Positions 27,427 to 36,111 are shown, counted from the stretch's first letter. The stretch is 64,000 nucleotides of DNA from Nocardia sp. BMG51109 (GCF_000526215.1 NZ_JAFQ01000004.1:7688001-7752000); one strand, 5' to 3'. Numbers and translations: made by a program. Notes: a model not told the origin generated them from the letters alone.

Positions 27427-28516
27427 ACAGCACATAGGCCGAGGCGAGCGCGGCCAGCTTCTCGTCCATCGCGCCCACCGTCACGGCCAGTCCCGCGATG
27501 ACGATGGAGAATTCGCCGCGCGCCACCAGGGCGGCCCCGGCCCGCGCCCGGCCCATCAGGCCGATGCGCTGCCGCGCCGACGCCCACCAGCCGGTGCCGA
27601 TCTTGGTCACCGTGGTCACCACCGCCAGCAACAGAGCCCAGACCAGCACGGGCGGTATGGCTTTCGGATCGGTGTTGAGCCCGAACGCCACGAAGAAGAT
27701 CGCCGCGAACAGATCGCGCAGCGGTTCCAGCAGCCGGGCCGCGTTCTGCGCCGTCGATCCGGAGATGGCGATGCCCAGCAGGAACGCGCCGACCGCGGTC
27801 GAGACGTTCAGTTCCGAGGCCAGCCCGGCCACCAGCAGCGCCGCGCCCAGCAGTTGGAGCAGGAACACCTCCCGGTCGGCAGAGTCCACGAGGGCCGACA
27901 CGTACTTGCCGAAGCGCAGCGCCATCAGCAGCACGACGGTGATCGCCAGCAGCGCGACCGCCAGCGTGCGCAGCCCCGCCAGATAGCCCATGCCCGCCAG
28001 CAGCGTCGTCAGGATCGGCAGATACACCGCCATCGCCAGGTCCTCGAACACCAGGATGGACAGCACCACCGGCGTCTCCCGGTTACCCAGCCGGCCCAGA
28101 TCGTTGAGCACCTTGGCCGCGATCCCCGACGACGAGATGTAGGTGACCCCACCCAGCGTGACGGCGCCGACGAGGCCCCAGCCGAGCAGCAGCGCCACCA
28201 CGACGCCCGGTGTCGCGTTCGCGACGATGTCGACCAGACCGGCGAGCCAGGAGCGCCGCAGTCCGGTCACCAGCTCCGGCGCGGTGTACTCGAGGCCCAG
28301 CAGCAACAGCAGCAGCACCACGCCGATCTCGCCGGCCACGTGGCCGAACTCGCTGGCCGACTGCAGCTCGATCACGCCACCCTTGCCGAACGCCAGGCCG
28401 CCCAGCAGATACAGCGGGATCGGCGACATCCCGAACCGGCCGGCCACGCGCCCGAGCACACCGAGGACGAACAGGATCGAACCGAGTTGGACCAGGGCTA
28501 ACGCGGTGGCGCCCAC
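27332..28516 (-). CDS. CPA2 cation:proton antiporter, KhtU-like
   Basis: A 394-residue Kef-type transporter with 12 to 13 membrane segments: MGATALALVQLGSILFVLGVLGRVAGRFGMSPIPLYLLGGLAFG, VLLLLLLGLEYTAPELVTG, GGVTYISSSGIAAKVLNDLGRLGNRETPVVLSILVFEDLAMAVYLP with the conserved ED pair, and SELNVSTAVGAFLLGIAISG. There is no fused RCK domain; that role is supplied by the gene 4 bases upstream. This two-gene arrangement matches KhtT-KhtU of Bacillus subtilis, a K+/H+ efflux system. Confidence 0.9.
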   Translation of the reverse strand: MGATALALVQLGSILFVLGVLGRVAGRFGMSPIPLYLLGGLAFGKGGVIELQSASEFGHVAGEIGVVLLLLLLGLEYTAPELVTGLRRSWLAGLVDIVANATPGVVVALLLGWGLVGAVTLGGVTYISSSGIAAKVLNDLGRLGNRETPVVLSILVFEDLAMAVYLPILTTLLAGMGYLAGLRTLAVALLAITVVLLMALRFGKYVSALVDSADREVFLLQLLGAALLVAGLASELNVSTAVGAFLLGIAISGSTAQNAARLLEPLRDLFAAIFFVAFGLNTDPKAIPPVLVWALLLAVVTTVTKIGTGWWASARQRIGLMGRARAGAALVARGEFSIVIAGLAVTVGAMDEKLAALASAYVLFMAVLGPIAARVAEPVVRSVQRLRRPAPVGG

Positions 28517-28520
28517 CGGT

Positions 28521-29003
28521 TCACCCGTCGGTCAGAATCGCCAGGGACGCGTCCAGCCCGTCGGGTGTTCCGACGACGACCAGGAGATCGCCGGCGGACA
28601 GTACGAAATCCGGGCCCGGCGACGGGTGCACCTGTCCTGCCCGCATCGCCGCGACGATGGAGGCCTTGGTCCGGGTGCGCATCCGCGTCTCCCCGAGCAT
28701 GCGGCCCTCGTACGGCGACTGTTCACCGACCGGCAGCTGCCGGGTGACGATGCCCGGCATGTCACGGTGGTCGGCGTTCAGCTTCTCGACCAGTTGCGGC
28801 GCACCGAGCAGGTTGGCCAGGGCCGCGGCCTCGTCGGTGGTCAGCGGGACCTGCGCGGCGCAGGCGTCCTGATCCTCCTGTTTGGACAGGATCAGGTCGA
28901 GCCCGCCGTCGCGATGGGCGACGACACCGACCCGGCGACCCGACCGGACCTCGAAGTCCTTGCGTACCCCGATCCCGGGCAGCGCTGTCACATCGACGTT
29001 CAC
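28521..29003 (-). CDS. TrkA-C domain regulator of the adjacent antiporter, KhtT-like
   Basis: A 160-residue soluble protein. The N-terminal half starts MNVDVTALPGIGVRKDFEVRSGRRVGVVAHRDG, typical of KhtT; the C-terminal half is a TrkA-C domain (MLGETRMRTRTKASIVAAMRAGQVHPSPGPDFVLSAGDLLVVVG). KhtT inhibits its antiporter partner and in Bacillus binds c-di-AMP; binding here is inference. Directly precedes the antiporter on the same strand. Confidence 0.9.
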   Translation of the reverse strand: MNVDVTALPGIGVRKDFEVRSGRRVGVVAHRDGGLDLILSKQEDQDACAAQVPLTTDEAAALANLLGAPQLVEKLNADHRDMPGIVTRQLPVGEQSPYEGRMLGETRMRTRTKASIVAAMRAGQVHPSPGPDFVLSAGDLLVVVGTPDGLDASLAILTDG

Positions 29004-29038
29004 AGATCCAGACTAGGCGGATGTCCGGGTTCGGCGGC

Positions 29039-29446
29039 TCAGGCGGTCGGTGGCGGCGACGGCGCGCCGAAGGTGCCGTCCGGACCCGGCCGGTATTCGG
29101 TGACGGCCGTGACCGCCGCGACCGGCAGCGGACCGTACAGGTGCGGGAAACGCATTGCCGCCGGATCGCCCGGAACACCGGGCTCCCACCGCACGGGCGC
29201 GCCGAGCCGCTCCGGATCCAGCCACAGCAGCAGCACGTCCTGCCGCCCGGGGAACAGACGGTTCGCGGGCAACCGCACCTGTTCGGGCGTGGACAGGTGG
29301 ATGAAACCCTCGCTGCGCAGCGATTGCGGGCTGCGCTGCGCGGCCGACCGGTCGGCCTCCCACTCCTCCCGGGTGCACATGTGAACCAGGCTGTCCGCCT
29401 TGCCTTCTCGGGTGTTGTCGCTGTTCAGAGCGTTGTCGACGGCCAT
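29039..29446 (-). CDS. DUF952 family protein
   Basis: A 135-residue protein with the DUF952 pattern LVHMCTREEWEADRSA, SEGFIHLSTPEQVRLPANRLFPGRQDVLLLWLDPERL, VRWEPGVPG and FPHLYGPLPVAAVTAV. The conserved G-FIHLS and FPHLYGPL motifs suggest a glutathione-transferase-like or ADP-ribosyl-fold enzyme but no activity is established. Homologues begin near LVHMCTR, so the first 20 residues may not be translated. Confidence 0.85.
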   Translation of the reverse strand: MAVDNALNSDNTREGKADSLVHMCTREEWEADRSAAQRSPQSLRSEGFIHLSTPEQVRLPANRLFPGRQDVLLLWLDPERLGAPVRWEPGVPGDPAAMRFPHLYGPLPVAAVTAVTEYRPGPDGTFGAPSPPPTA

Positions 29447-29824
29447 GACTCGACCCTATCCGGTCGGCGCGGCCGGCCGCACGGCCGCCGAAACCGCTGG
29501 TGGCCTCGAAGTTTGCCACTTCTGGAGTGTGATTGTCGGTGGCCCGGGGTAGTCTCCCGATAGACAACTGGATCGGCCTGTTCGCGGAAGTGGGTACCTG
29601 GATGTAACCCTGCGCTGGCCTGGTGTTCGCTGTCCGCGAAATACCTGGTCATGTTAGGGATAACACAAAGAAACATCTCCGGGAACAAAGCCCCCGTCCC
29701 GAACGTCTGACAAAGTAGTCATGAACCACTGCTGGGAAGTAGCGGTAGCGAGTCCACGGAAGGGACCGTGGGCCCCAAAACCAGGTGAACGGTCTTCTGC
29801 GCCGGGATCCAGGACGGAGGAGTC
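29447..29824. other. 378-base leader/promoter region of the small zinc protein
   Basis: No gene. Contains A/T-richer patches (GTTAGGGATAACACAAAG near 29653 and GACAAAGTAGTCATGAACCA near 29709) that could be promoters. If transcription starts at the first, the small gene at 29825 has an untranslated leader of about 170 bases. Confidence 0.45.
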
Positions 29825-30019
29825 ATGCCAGGAACACTGACTAGCACCCCACTGACCGCGGTCGATCGTTGCGACCGTTGCGGGGCGGCCGCGCGCGTGC
29901 GCGCGATCCTTCCCGGTGGTGGCGAGTTGCTCTTCTGCCAGCATCACGCCAATGAGCACATGGATCGTCTCCGTGAGCTCGAAGCCGTGATCGACACGGA
30001 GTCGGCACCGGCGCTGTAA
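29825..30019 (+). CDS. Small zinc-binding protein, DUF7455
   Basis: A 64-residue protein: PLTAVDRCDRCGAAARVRAILPGGGELLFCQHHANEHMDRLRELEAVI. CDRCG and CQHH give a Cys3His zinc site. Orthologues such as Rv2708c are common near sigA/sigB in Actinobacteria. Function unknown. ATG at 29825 follows GGACGGAGG. Confidence 0.88.
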   Translation: MPGTLTSTPLTAVDRCDRCGAAARVRAILPGGGELLFCQHHANEHMDRLRELEAVIDTESAPAL

Positions 30020-30076
30020 TCAGCTCCTTCAGTCCGCTCGACAGACAATTGAACCCTCCCACTTCGAACACCACGC

Positions 30077-30102
30077 AACGGGCGGCCATATGGCCGCCCG
30101 TT
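30077..30102. terminator. Perfect 26-base palindrome between convergent genes
   Basis: Arms AACGGGCGGCCAT and ATGGCCGCCCGTT are perfectly complementary with no loop bases, followed by CTTC. Placed between the DUF7455 stop and the end of the tetR gene, it should terminate both transcripts. Confidence 0.8.
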
Positions 30103-30107
30103 CTTCG

Positions 30108-30860
30108 TCACCGGGGCAGTCCCGCCTCGATGCCCGCGAGCAAGCGGTCCAGTCCATACCCGAAGGCGCCGTCCGGGTCGGCGGGCGCCTGGTACTTCTC
30201 CCCCACCGTGGCGCCGACCCGCGACGACAGCGGGAACTCCTCGGCGGGCATCACCCGGGTCAGCAAGGGGCCGTGCACTTCCCACCACTGCGCGTCGCTC
30301 ATCTCCTGCGCGCTGCGCCGCGCGGCGACGGCCATCCGGGCGTTGCCGGTCGCGAATTCCGACAGCACCGCGATCACCCGATCCATCTCCAGATCGGTCA
30401 TGCCCGCACCGTCCAGGGCGGCCAGCTGCCGCTCGTAGCGGCGCATCCGGCCCGGCCCCAGCACCAGCCGCCACGGCGGCACCTCCAGCAGCCAGGGATG
30501 CCGCAGCAGTTCGGCACGCACCTGGCCGGTGATCGCCGCCAGCCGCTCGGGCAGGGGCCTGGACGCGTCGATCGGCGCGTCCTCGGCGGCGACCTCGTCG
30601 ACCATCAGGATGATCAGCGCCCACTTGCTGGGCACGTAGGTGTACAGGGTCATCGGGCCGAGGCCGAGTTCGGCGGCGACGGCGCGGATGGACACCTTCT
30701 CGTAGCCGTCCCGGTCGGCGATCGCCACGGCGGCGCGCACCACCTCGTCGACACTGACCCCCTGCCGCGGGCCGCGAGTGGACGAGCGCGGTGGCAACTC
30801 TCGGCGCCACAGCAGGTTCAGCAGCTGTTCGGCCTGGTCGACGGCCGATTGTTCGGCCAC
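30108..30860 (-). CDS. TetR-family repressor (TetR_C type)
   Basis: A 250-residue regulator. The helix-turn-helix is VRAAVAIADRDGYEKVSIRAVAAELGLGPMTLYTYVPSKWAL (residues 38-80), followed by a Tet-class ligand domain (LLEVPPWRLVLGPGRMRRYERQLAALDGAGMTDLEMDRVIAVLSEFATG). It lies divergent to the SNF2 helicase gene with a clear inverted-repeat operator between them, so it probably represses itself and the helicase/SWIM operon. The ligand is unknown. ATG at 30860. Confidence 0.92.
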   Translation of the reverse strand: MAEQSAVDQAEQLLNLLWRRELPPRSSTRGPRQGVSVDEVVRAAVAIADRDGYEKVSIRAVAAELGLGPMTLYTYVPSKWALIILMVDEVAAEDAPIDASRPLPERLAAITGQVRAELLRHPWLLEVPPWRLVLGPGRMRRYERQLAALDGAGMTDLEMDRVIAVLSEFATGNARMAVAARRSAQEMSDAQWWEVHGPLLTRVMPAEEFPLSSRVGATVGEKYQAPADPDGAFGYGLDRLLAGIEAGLPR

Positions 30861-30881
30861 GGCACTCCTCGGGGAATATCG

Positions 30882-30919
30882 GTACGATGTACGAAGTTAG
30901 AATACCTCGTACGTCGTAC
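30882..30919. promoter_or_regulatory. Operator for the TetR repressor, inverted repeat
   Basis: GTACGATGTACGA (30882-30894) and TCGTACGTCGTAC (30907-30919) are inverted copies matching at 12 of 13 positions and separated by AGTTAGAATACC. Each arm itself contains GTAC repeats. It sits 22 bases before the tetR start and 22 bases before the helicase start, covering the likely promoters in both directions. Confidence 0.8.
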
Positions 30920-30940
30920 GCAGATCCGAAGGGGGCTGCC

Positions 30941-33049
30941 CTGCCTACCACCCACGCCACGTATCTGCCGGATCGGCACATGTTCGCGCTGTGGACGTGG
31001 ACCGGTTCCGGTCCGGGCCATCCGCCCACCGCGGAGATCGAGCCGGTCCCGCTCGCCGTGCCGGCGACCGGCGATGCGGAGATCGCCGTCGTCGCGGTCG
31101 AGTGCACACTGGCCGAACCCGAGCGCTTCGCGGGGTTGCCCGTCGCCGATCCGGGGCCGTCGGTCATTGCCTGGCGCAGGATTCTGGATGCCGACCTGGC
31201 TGCGGACCGAATCGCGACCGGTACGGACGGCACGGAAACCGACACGGAACAGACTGCGACCACCGCAGGCCCCACGGCGGACGCCGAAGGCTCCGCACTG
31301 GGCGTCGGCCGCATCACGGCGCGTGCCGACCACACCGCACTCGACGCCGACCACACTGCGCCGGGCGCTGTGCACAGTGCGATCGGCGCGGACCGCACCG
31401 CGAGCAACGCCGGCGTCACGACCTGGATCCACCGCACAGCGACCGACACGAAGCGCACTGCGGCCGAGGCGGGTTCGACGACCGACGCCGAGCGCGAGGC
31501 GGCGAAGACGGATCGCGCGGCGGCCGAGTTGCCGCCCGCCGGGCACGCTGTACCGAATGCCGCGGGGACGGCGATCGTCTCGGCCGAGCGAGCGGTGCGG
31601 GCCTGCACGGGGACTCAGGCCGTCGCGGGCGAACTACGCGCAACGCTGAAGGCCGAACTGCGGCCCTATCAGGCGCGCGGAATCGCCTGGCTGCGCGAGA
31701 CGGTCGCCGCGCACGGTGGGGCCGTGCTCGCCGACGAGATGGGTCTGGGCAAGACGGTGCAGGCGATCGGGTATCTGCTCGGTCGCGCCGGCGCGGGGCC
31801 GCAGTTGGTGGTCTGTCCGACCTCGCTGGTCGGCAACTGGGTGCACGAGATCGAGCGGTTCGCGCCGGGGCTGCGTCCGGTCATGTGGCGCGGTGGTGAT
31901 CTCGATGCCGCCGAACCGGGGACGATCGTGGTGACCGGGTATCCGACGCTGCGCGGGCACGGCCGCATCCTGGCCGAACAGCAGTGGGCGACCGTGGTTT
32001 TCGATGAGGCGCAGGTGCTGAAGAATCCGCGGACGCAGGTGTCGCGGGCGGCGCGGGCGCTGGCGGCCGATGCCCGGATCGCGCTCACCGGCACTCCGGT
32101 GGAGAACCATCTCGACGAGCTGTGGGCGTTGCTCAATCTCGTGACGCCCGGGGCGTTCACGCACAAGGCGCAGTTCCGGCGGCGGTTCGTGCGGCCGATC
32201 CACGAGGGCTCCACGGCGGCCGCGGTCCGCCTGCGCGACACTATCGAACCGATCGTGCTGGCACGCAAGAAGATTCAGGTGGCGGCCGCCCTGCCGCCGA
32301 AGATCCACTGCGATCTGGTCTGCGATCTCACCGGTGAGCAGCAGCGCCTCTACGACGAGGTGCTCGACCGGGCCGAGGCCGACGGCTTCGGCAGTGGTGC
32401 ACAGCGGCACACCCGCGTGCTGGCGGCGCTCACCGCCCTCAAGCAGGTGTGCAACCATCCGGGGCTGGTGAGCGGGGACTTGGACGAGTTGACGGGCCGC
32501 TCCGGCAAGTTCGACGTCTGTGCCGACATTTTGGCCAACAATCTCGATACCGGTTCGCCCACACTGGTTTTCACGCAGTACCGGCGCACCGGAGAGTTGC
32601 TGGTCCGGTACTGTGCCGAGCAGCTCGGGGTCGCGGCGCCGTTCTTCCACGGCGGGCTGAACGCGACCGAGCGCGGCGAGATCGTGCGCCGCTTCCAGTC
32701 CGAGGACGGCCCACCGGTGCTGGTGCTGAGCCTGCGCGCGGCCGGTACGGGGCTGACGCTGACCCGCGCCGCCGACGTGGTGCACTACGACCGCTGGTGG
32801 AATCCGGCCGTCGAATCCCAGGCGTCCGACCGGGCACACCGGATCGGCCAGACCCGCCCGGTCACCATCACCACGCTCACCACCGGTACCACCGTGGAGG
32901 AGCACATCGCCGGCATGCACGGCCGCAAGTCCGCCCTCGCCGACCTCACCGATACCGGTGCGGCGGGCGGCGATTCGGGCATCGCCGCCCTGGCTCGCCT
33001 GGACGACGACCATCTGCTGGATATCCTGCGCCGGAAGCGAGTGAACTGA
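30941..33049 (+). CDS. SNF2-family DEAD/DEAH helicase-like ATPase
   Basis: About 700 residues. Conserved ATPase blocks: LRPYQARGIAWLRETV, Walker A DEMGLGKT, VCPTSLVGNW, Walker B region VVFDEAQVLKN, ALTGTPVENHLDELWALL, KQVCNHP, TLVFTQYRRTGELL, and motif VI SDRAHRIGQTRPV. Such proteins remodel protein-DNA complexes. The N-terminal region (residues about 90-210) contains a degenerate heptapeptide repeat. Start is uncertain: a CTG at 30941 has GAAGGGGG five bases upstream and gives LPTTHATYLPDRHMFALW; the first ATG after the operator is at 30980, and an ATG at 30887 lies inside the operator. The SWIM gene follows directly. Confidence 0.9.
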   Translation: MPTTHATYLPDRHMFALWTWTGSGPGHPPTAEIEPVPLAVPATGDAEIAVVAVECTLAEPERFAGLPVADPGPSVIAWRRILDADLAADRIATGTDGTETDTEQTATTAGPTADAEGSALGVGRITARADHTALDADHTAPGAVHSAIGADRTASNAGVTTWIHRTATDTKRTAAEAGSTTDAEREAAKTDRAAAELPPAGHAVPNAAGTAIVSAERAVRACTGTQAVAGELRATLKAELRPYQARGIAWLRETVAAHGGAVLADEMGLGKTVQAIGYLLGRAGAGPQLVVCPTSLVGNWVHEIERFAPGLRPVMWRGGDLDAAEPGTIVVTGYPTLRGHGRILAEQQWATVVFDEAQVLKNPRTQVSRAARALAADARIALTGTPVENHLDELWALLNLVTPGAFTHKAQFRRRFVRPIHEGSTAAAVRLRDTIEPIVLARKKIQVAAALPPKIHCDLVCDLTGEQQRLYDEVLDRAEADGFGSGAQRHTRVLAALTALKQVCNHPGLVSGDLDELTGRSGKFDVCADILANNLDTGSPTLVFTQYRRTGELLVRYCAEQLGVAAPFFHGGLNATERGEIVRRFQSEDGPPVLVLSLRAAGTGLTLTRAADVVHYDRWWNPAVESQASDRAHRIGQTRPVTITTLTTGTTVEEHIAGMHGRKSALADLTDTGAAGGDSGIAALARLDDDHLLDILRRKRVN
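31216..31530 (+). repeat. Degenerate 21-base coding repeat in the SNF2 gene
   Basis: Translated units read DHTALDA, DHTAPGA, VHSAIGA, DRTASNA, HRTATDT, KRTAAEA, EREAAKT, DRAAAEL, i.e. seven residues with Thr-Ala or Ala-Ala at positions 3-4. About fourteen units, more diverged at the ends. The segment sits between two conserved domains and is absent from typical SNF2 proteins known to me. Confidence 0.7.
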
Positions 33050-33050
33050 C

Positions 33051-33644
33051 TTGGCCGACAACGAATTCGGATACACCGCCTGGGGTATGGACTGGGTGCG
33101 CCTGGCCGAGCCGGTATCGATCTCGCGGCCCGAACCGCTACTTCCCCGGGCGCGCAGCGTCGCCCGCAACGGCGGAGTTCAGCTGGAGCTCGAAGGGCGG
33201 ACGGTGCGCGCCGCCATCCATCGCGGATCCGAGGCATCGGTAACCTATCTCGAGGTGGAACCCCTGTCCGCCGAGACGATCGGGGCGGTTTCGGCCCGGA
33301 TCCCCTCCGGCACGGTCGAACTCCCCGACAGCGCGCACCGGGCACTGCGCGACGCGGGGATCTCCGTGGCCCCGCGGCTGCATAACAGCGATTGCTCCTG
33401 CTCGGCCCGTAAGTCCCGCTGCCTGCACCTGCTCGCCACCTGCTATGCCCTCGCCCGTGCCGTGGACGAGAACCCCTGGCTGGCCCTGGAGTTACAGGGA
33501 TACCGGGACACCGACAACGCCCCCGCCGACACCGACGCGCCGCCACCCCGCTGGACACCGATCGACACCCTCGATCCCGCGATGTTCTTCGGTCCGGTCC
33601 CGGACGGGAGTGGAAGATCCGCGAATGTGCATGAGGGACAGTAA
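33051..33644 (+). CDS. SWIM zinc-finger protein
   Basis: A 197-residue protein with the SWIM motif DCSCSARKSRCLHLLATCY (residues 113-131, CxC-x6-CxH), preceded by a beta-rich region GGVQLELEGRTVRAAIHR...VTYLEVEPLS. Begins at a TTG one base after the helicase stop codon, so translation is coupled. SWIM proteins commonly pair with SNF2 ATPases in bacteria and may supply DNA or protein binding; the pair's substrate is unknown. Confidence 0.85.
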   Translation: MADNEFGYTAWGMDWVRLAEPVSISRPEPLLPRARSVARNGGVQLELEGRTVRAAIHRGSEASVTYLEVEPLSAETIGAVSARIPSGTVELPDSAHRALRDAGISVAPRLHNSDCSCSARKSRCLHLLATCYALARAVDENPWLALELQGYRDTDNAPADTDAPPPRWTPIDTLDPAMFFGPVPDGSGRSANVHEGQ

Positions 33645-33692
33645 CTTCTGCGTATCTCCCGCACCAGTACACGCCCGTCCAGGCAGTCTCGG

Positions 33693-34057
33693 CTACCAGC
33701 GGAGCATGGGGAGCGGTCGCGTCGGGTGCCGGAGACCGTAGGCTGCGGCGTATCGCAGGAGGAAGGTGTGGAACCCGAGGTACGGCAGCTCGGCGACAAC
33801 GGCTTTCACCTCCGCCCGGCGCACCGGACCCCGGCCGGCGTCGATACGGTCGGCGACCCGGAAGGTCTCCGTCCTCCGGTCGCCGGTGCGCCGCAGCCGA
33901 TGATGGTCGAGAACCATCGCCCGCACCCGTCGATATCGGTGACACCGAACTCCTCGGCCGACGCCGCCCCGAGATCGGCGGACGGCGCCAGGTAGTCGAA
34001 CGCCCGATCATGCGCCCATTCTCCCCACCAGCTCACCGGCCGGTTTCGAAGACTCAT
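33693..34057 (-). pseudogene. Frameshifted gene of unknown family
   Basis: Reading the minus strand, residues SWWGEWAHDRAFDYLAPSAD...EEFGVTDIDG look genuinely coding until about 33933; from there coding quality moves to the next frame (VRAMVLDHHRLRRTGDRRTE ... AEVKAVVAELPYLGFHTFLL). A single extra G in GACGGGTGCGGGCG would explain the change. The joined product would be about 120 residues. No family recognised. It may be a real decay or a sequencing error. Confidence 0.5.
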
Positions 34058-34494
34058 GGGCTGCCGTCCGGTCGAAGGCCACTCGACACCACTGAATGGC
34101 CTCGTACCGAAACCCGTTCGGCGCGAGTCCGTTTCCGTCTTGCGATTACCCAGCGTAGGAAGGAGTCGTCGACCCGTGGGCCGGTCGAACCCGCCACCGC
34201 CGAGGCCGGCGGTGACGGCATCCCGTTCGCCCCGGCGTGAAGAGCAGTGCCGGGCCGGTTCCCGGAGTCACGGACACCGGCGTGCCCCCCCATCGAGGAA
34301 CGCAACCTCGGCACATGCCGTAGCGTCCCGGCTTCGCCTGCGTGTCGCTGCGACACCGACCGGATCGATCGGACGAATGAGCGACCGCCGGCCGCTGTTC
34401 GACGACCATCCGGGGCGACGGAATCGAGCTAGCCAAATTTGGCTACTCGAGCTACGGTCGACCTGTCAACACATATGGCTGGTCAGGAGATCGG
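34058..34494. other. 437-base region upstream of the VOC gene
   Basis: No convincing gene. Holds the palindrome at 34430-34445 and the VOC promoter (TCAACACATATGGC near 34466). Confidence 0.5.
34430..34445. promoter_or_regulatory. Perfect 16-base A/T-cored palindrome
   Basis: TAGCCAAATTTGGCTA is perfectly self-complementary and stands out in GC-rich DNA, 49 bases before the VOC gene. It has operator form for a homodimeric repressor; the PadR gene downstream (34976) is the nearest candidate. Confidence 0.6.
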
Positions 34495-34881
34495 ATGTCT
34501 GCGATAAGGCCCTACGTCATGGTCGACGATGCGCGCGTATACGGTGCGTTCCTGGAACGCACCTTCGGTGCACAGGTGTCGACCATGATCCCCTTGGAAT
34601 CGAACCCGGAGCGGGTGATCCACGCCGAGGCGCGCATCGGCGACAGCTCGGTGTTCTTCGCCGACTCGGGTCCCGACGGCGGCCGCTGCCTGAGTTCACC
34701 CGCCGAGCCGGTGCACGTCCAGCTGTGGGCCACGGTGCCGGACCCGGACGGTGTCCACGACCGGGCGATCGCCGCCGGCGCGCGGTCCGCGGCGGCGGTC
34801 ACCATCCAGGACGACGGTAGCCGCACGGGTGGCTTCGTCGACCCGTTCGGCACACTGTGGTGGGTCACCACCCTCGCCTGA
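34495..34881 (+). CDS. VOC-fold (glyoxalase/PhnB-like) protein
   Basis: A 128-residue single-module vicinal-oxygen-chelate protein: SAIRPYVMVDDARVYGAFLERTFGA, VIHAEARIGDSSVFFADSG, VHVQLWATVPDPDGVHDRAIAAGARS, GGFVDPFGTLWWVTT. The motif FVDPFGTLWW is typical of the PhnB/YdhR group, which include antibiotic-binding and isomerase proteins. Substrate unknown. ATG at 34495. Confidence 0.85.
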   Translation: MSAIRPYVMVDDARVYGAFLERTFGAQVSTMIPLESNPERVIHAEARIGDSSVFFADSGPDGGRCLSSPAEPVHVQLWATVPDPDGVHDRAIAAGARSAAAVTIQDDGSRTGGFVDPFGTLWWVTTLA

Positions 34882-34975
34882 TGGGTCAGGGCCGAAGGAG
34901 GTAGCTTGCGTAACCACGTAGGCCCCCATCAGGCGCGGAACAGCACCGCCTGATACCTCGAACAGGAGACTCCCC

Positions 34976-35536
34976 GTGACGGCGGTTCGATTGCTCGTTC
35001 TCGGCGCGGTCCGGCGTCGCGGCCGCGCGCACGGCTACCAGGTGCGCGCGGACCTGGAGTCCTGGGGTGCACACGAATGGGCCAGGGCCACTTCGGGTTC
35101 GGTGTACAACGCACTGAAATCCCTGACCAGGGACGAGCTGCTGCGCGTGCACGGCACCGCACCGAGCGAGGCGGGTGGGCCACCGCGCATGGAGTACGAG
35201 GTGACGGCCGGCGGCGAGCGGGCGTATCTCGAGCTGCTGCGCTCGGCGCTGGCCCGCCGCGACCCCCGAATGGACGTGCTCGCCGCGGCCGTGGGGTTCA
35301 TCGACGATCTGTCCCGTACCGATGCCATTGCGCTGCTCGAAGAGCGAGCCGGTGAGCTGGACGAATGGCGGGCGAGCATCACCACCCACCTTCCGCCGGA
35401 CACCGATCTCGACACCTGGGGCCCGGTCGGCGAGGTCATCGGCCTGTGGCTGGACACCGCCGACAGCCGGGCGGCGTGGACCCGGCGACTGATCGGACGG
35501 CTCGAGGACGGCGCCTTCCGGATGGCCGACGACTGA
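34976..35536 (+). CDS. PadR-family transcriptional regulator
   Basis: A 186-residue regulator. The winged helix is TAVRLLVLGAVRRRGRAHGYQVRADLESWGAHEWARATSGSVYNALKSLTRDELLRVHGT, then the wing MEYEVTAGGERAYLELL and a C-terminal dimerisation helix region (LEERAGELDEWRASITTHL). GTG at 34976 follows AACAGGAG. It may regulate the VOC gene and itself through the palindrome at 34430. Confidence 0.9.
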   Translation: MTAVRLLVLGAVRRRGRAHGYQVRADLESWGAHEWARATSGSVYNALKSLTRDELLRVHGTAPSEAGGPPRMEYEVTAGGERAYLELLRSALARRDPRMDVLAAAVGFIDDLSRTDAIALLEERAGELDEWRASITTHLPPDTDLDTWGPVGEVIGLWLDTADSRAAWTRRLIGRLEDGAFRMADD

Positions 35537-35541
35537 GCGGA

Positions 35542-36111
35542 TCAGCCGGCGCGGCGGGCTCGGAAGCGGAAACTTGTTGCGGTGGTGTCTATTTCGATAC
35601 CGGTGAAACCGGCGCGGGTCAGGCGGTCGGTGAGCGTGTCCGGAGGGACCGGGACGCAGGTGTCGCCGATATGGAGCAGGCGGAAGCCGAGGCGGTCGAT
35701 GCCGTCGCTGCCGGCGAAGGTGCCGTCGGGGCGGAGTACCCGGAACGCCTCGGCGAACAGGGCGTCCTGCTGTGCGGGCGAGGGCACGTGGTGGAGCATG
35801 GTGAAGCAGACGACCGAGCTGAATTCTTCGTCCGGCAACGGCATTGCGGTGCCGTCGCCGTCGAGTACCCGCATCCGACCGCTCTTGCGTTCGCGTAGGC
35901 GGGTCGCGAGTGCCGGGTCGATTTCGAGCCCGGTGAGCTGCGGTACGCGATGGCGCAGTGCCTCGACGTTCGCGCCGTAGCCCGGCCCGATCTCGAGGGC
36001 CGAGTCGCCCAGGTCGACGTCCGAGACCGCCCACGGCACGATCTTGGTCGCGCTGGTGCGTTCCCACGCGGCGGAGCGGCAGAGCAGGCGGTGCGGCAGA
36101 TTCATTCCCAT
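35542..36111 (-). CDS. Class I SAM-dependent methyltransferase
   Basis: A 189-residue Methyltransf_11-type enzyme: SALEIGPGYGANVEALRHRVPQLTGLEIDPALATRLRER (motifs I and II), VLDGDGTAMPLPDEEFSSVVCFTMLHHVPSP (motifs III-IV), FRVLRPDGTFAGSDG. Small-molecule or lipid substrate unknown. Converges with padR, ends 5 bases from it, and diverges from the AraC regulator. Confidence 0.9.
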   Translation of the reverse strand: MGMNLPHRLLCRSAAWERTSATKIVPWAVSDVDLGDSALEIGPGYGANVEALRHRVPQLTGLEIDPALATRLRERKSGRMRVLDGDGTAMPLPDEEFSSVVCFTMLHHVPSPAQQDALFAEAFRVLRPDGTFAGSDGIDRLGFRLLHIGDTCVPVPPDTLTDRLTRAGFTGIEIDTTATSFRFRARRAG

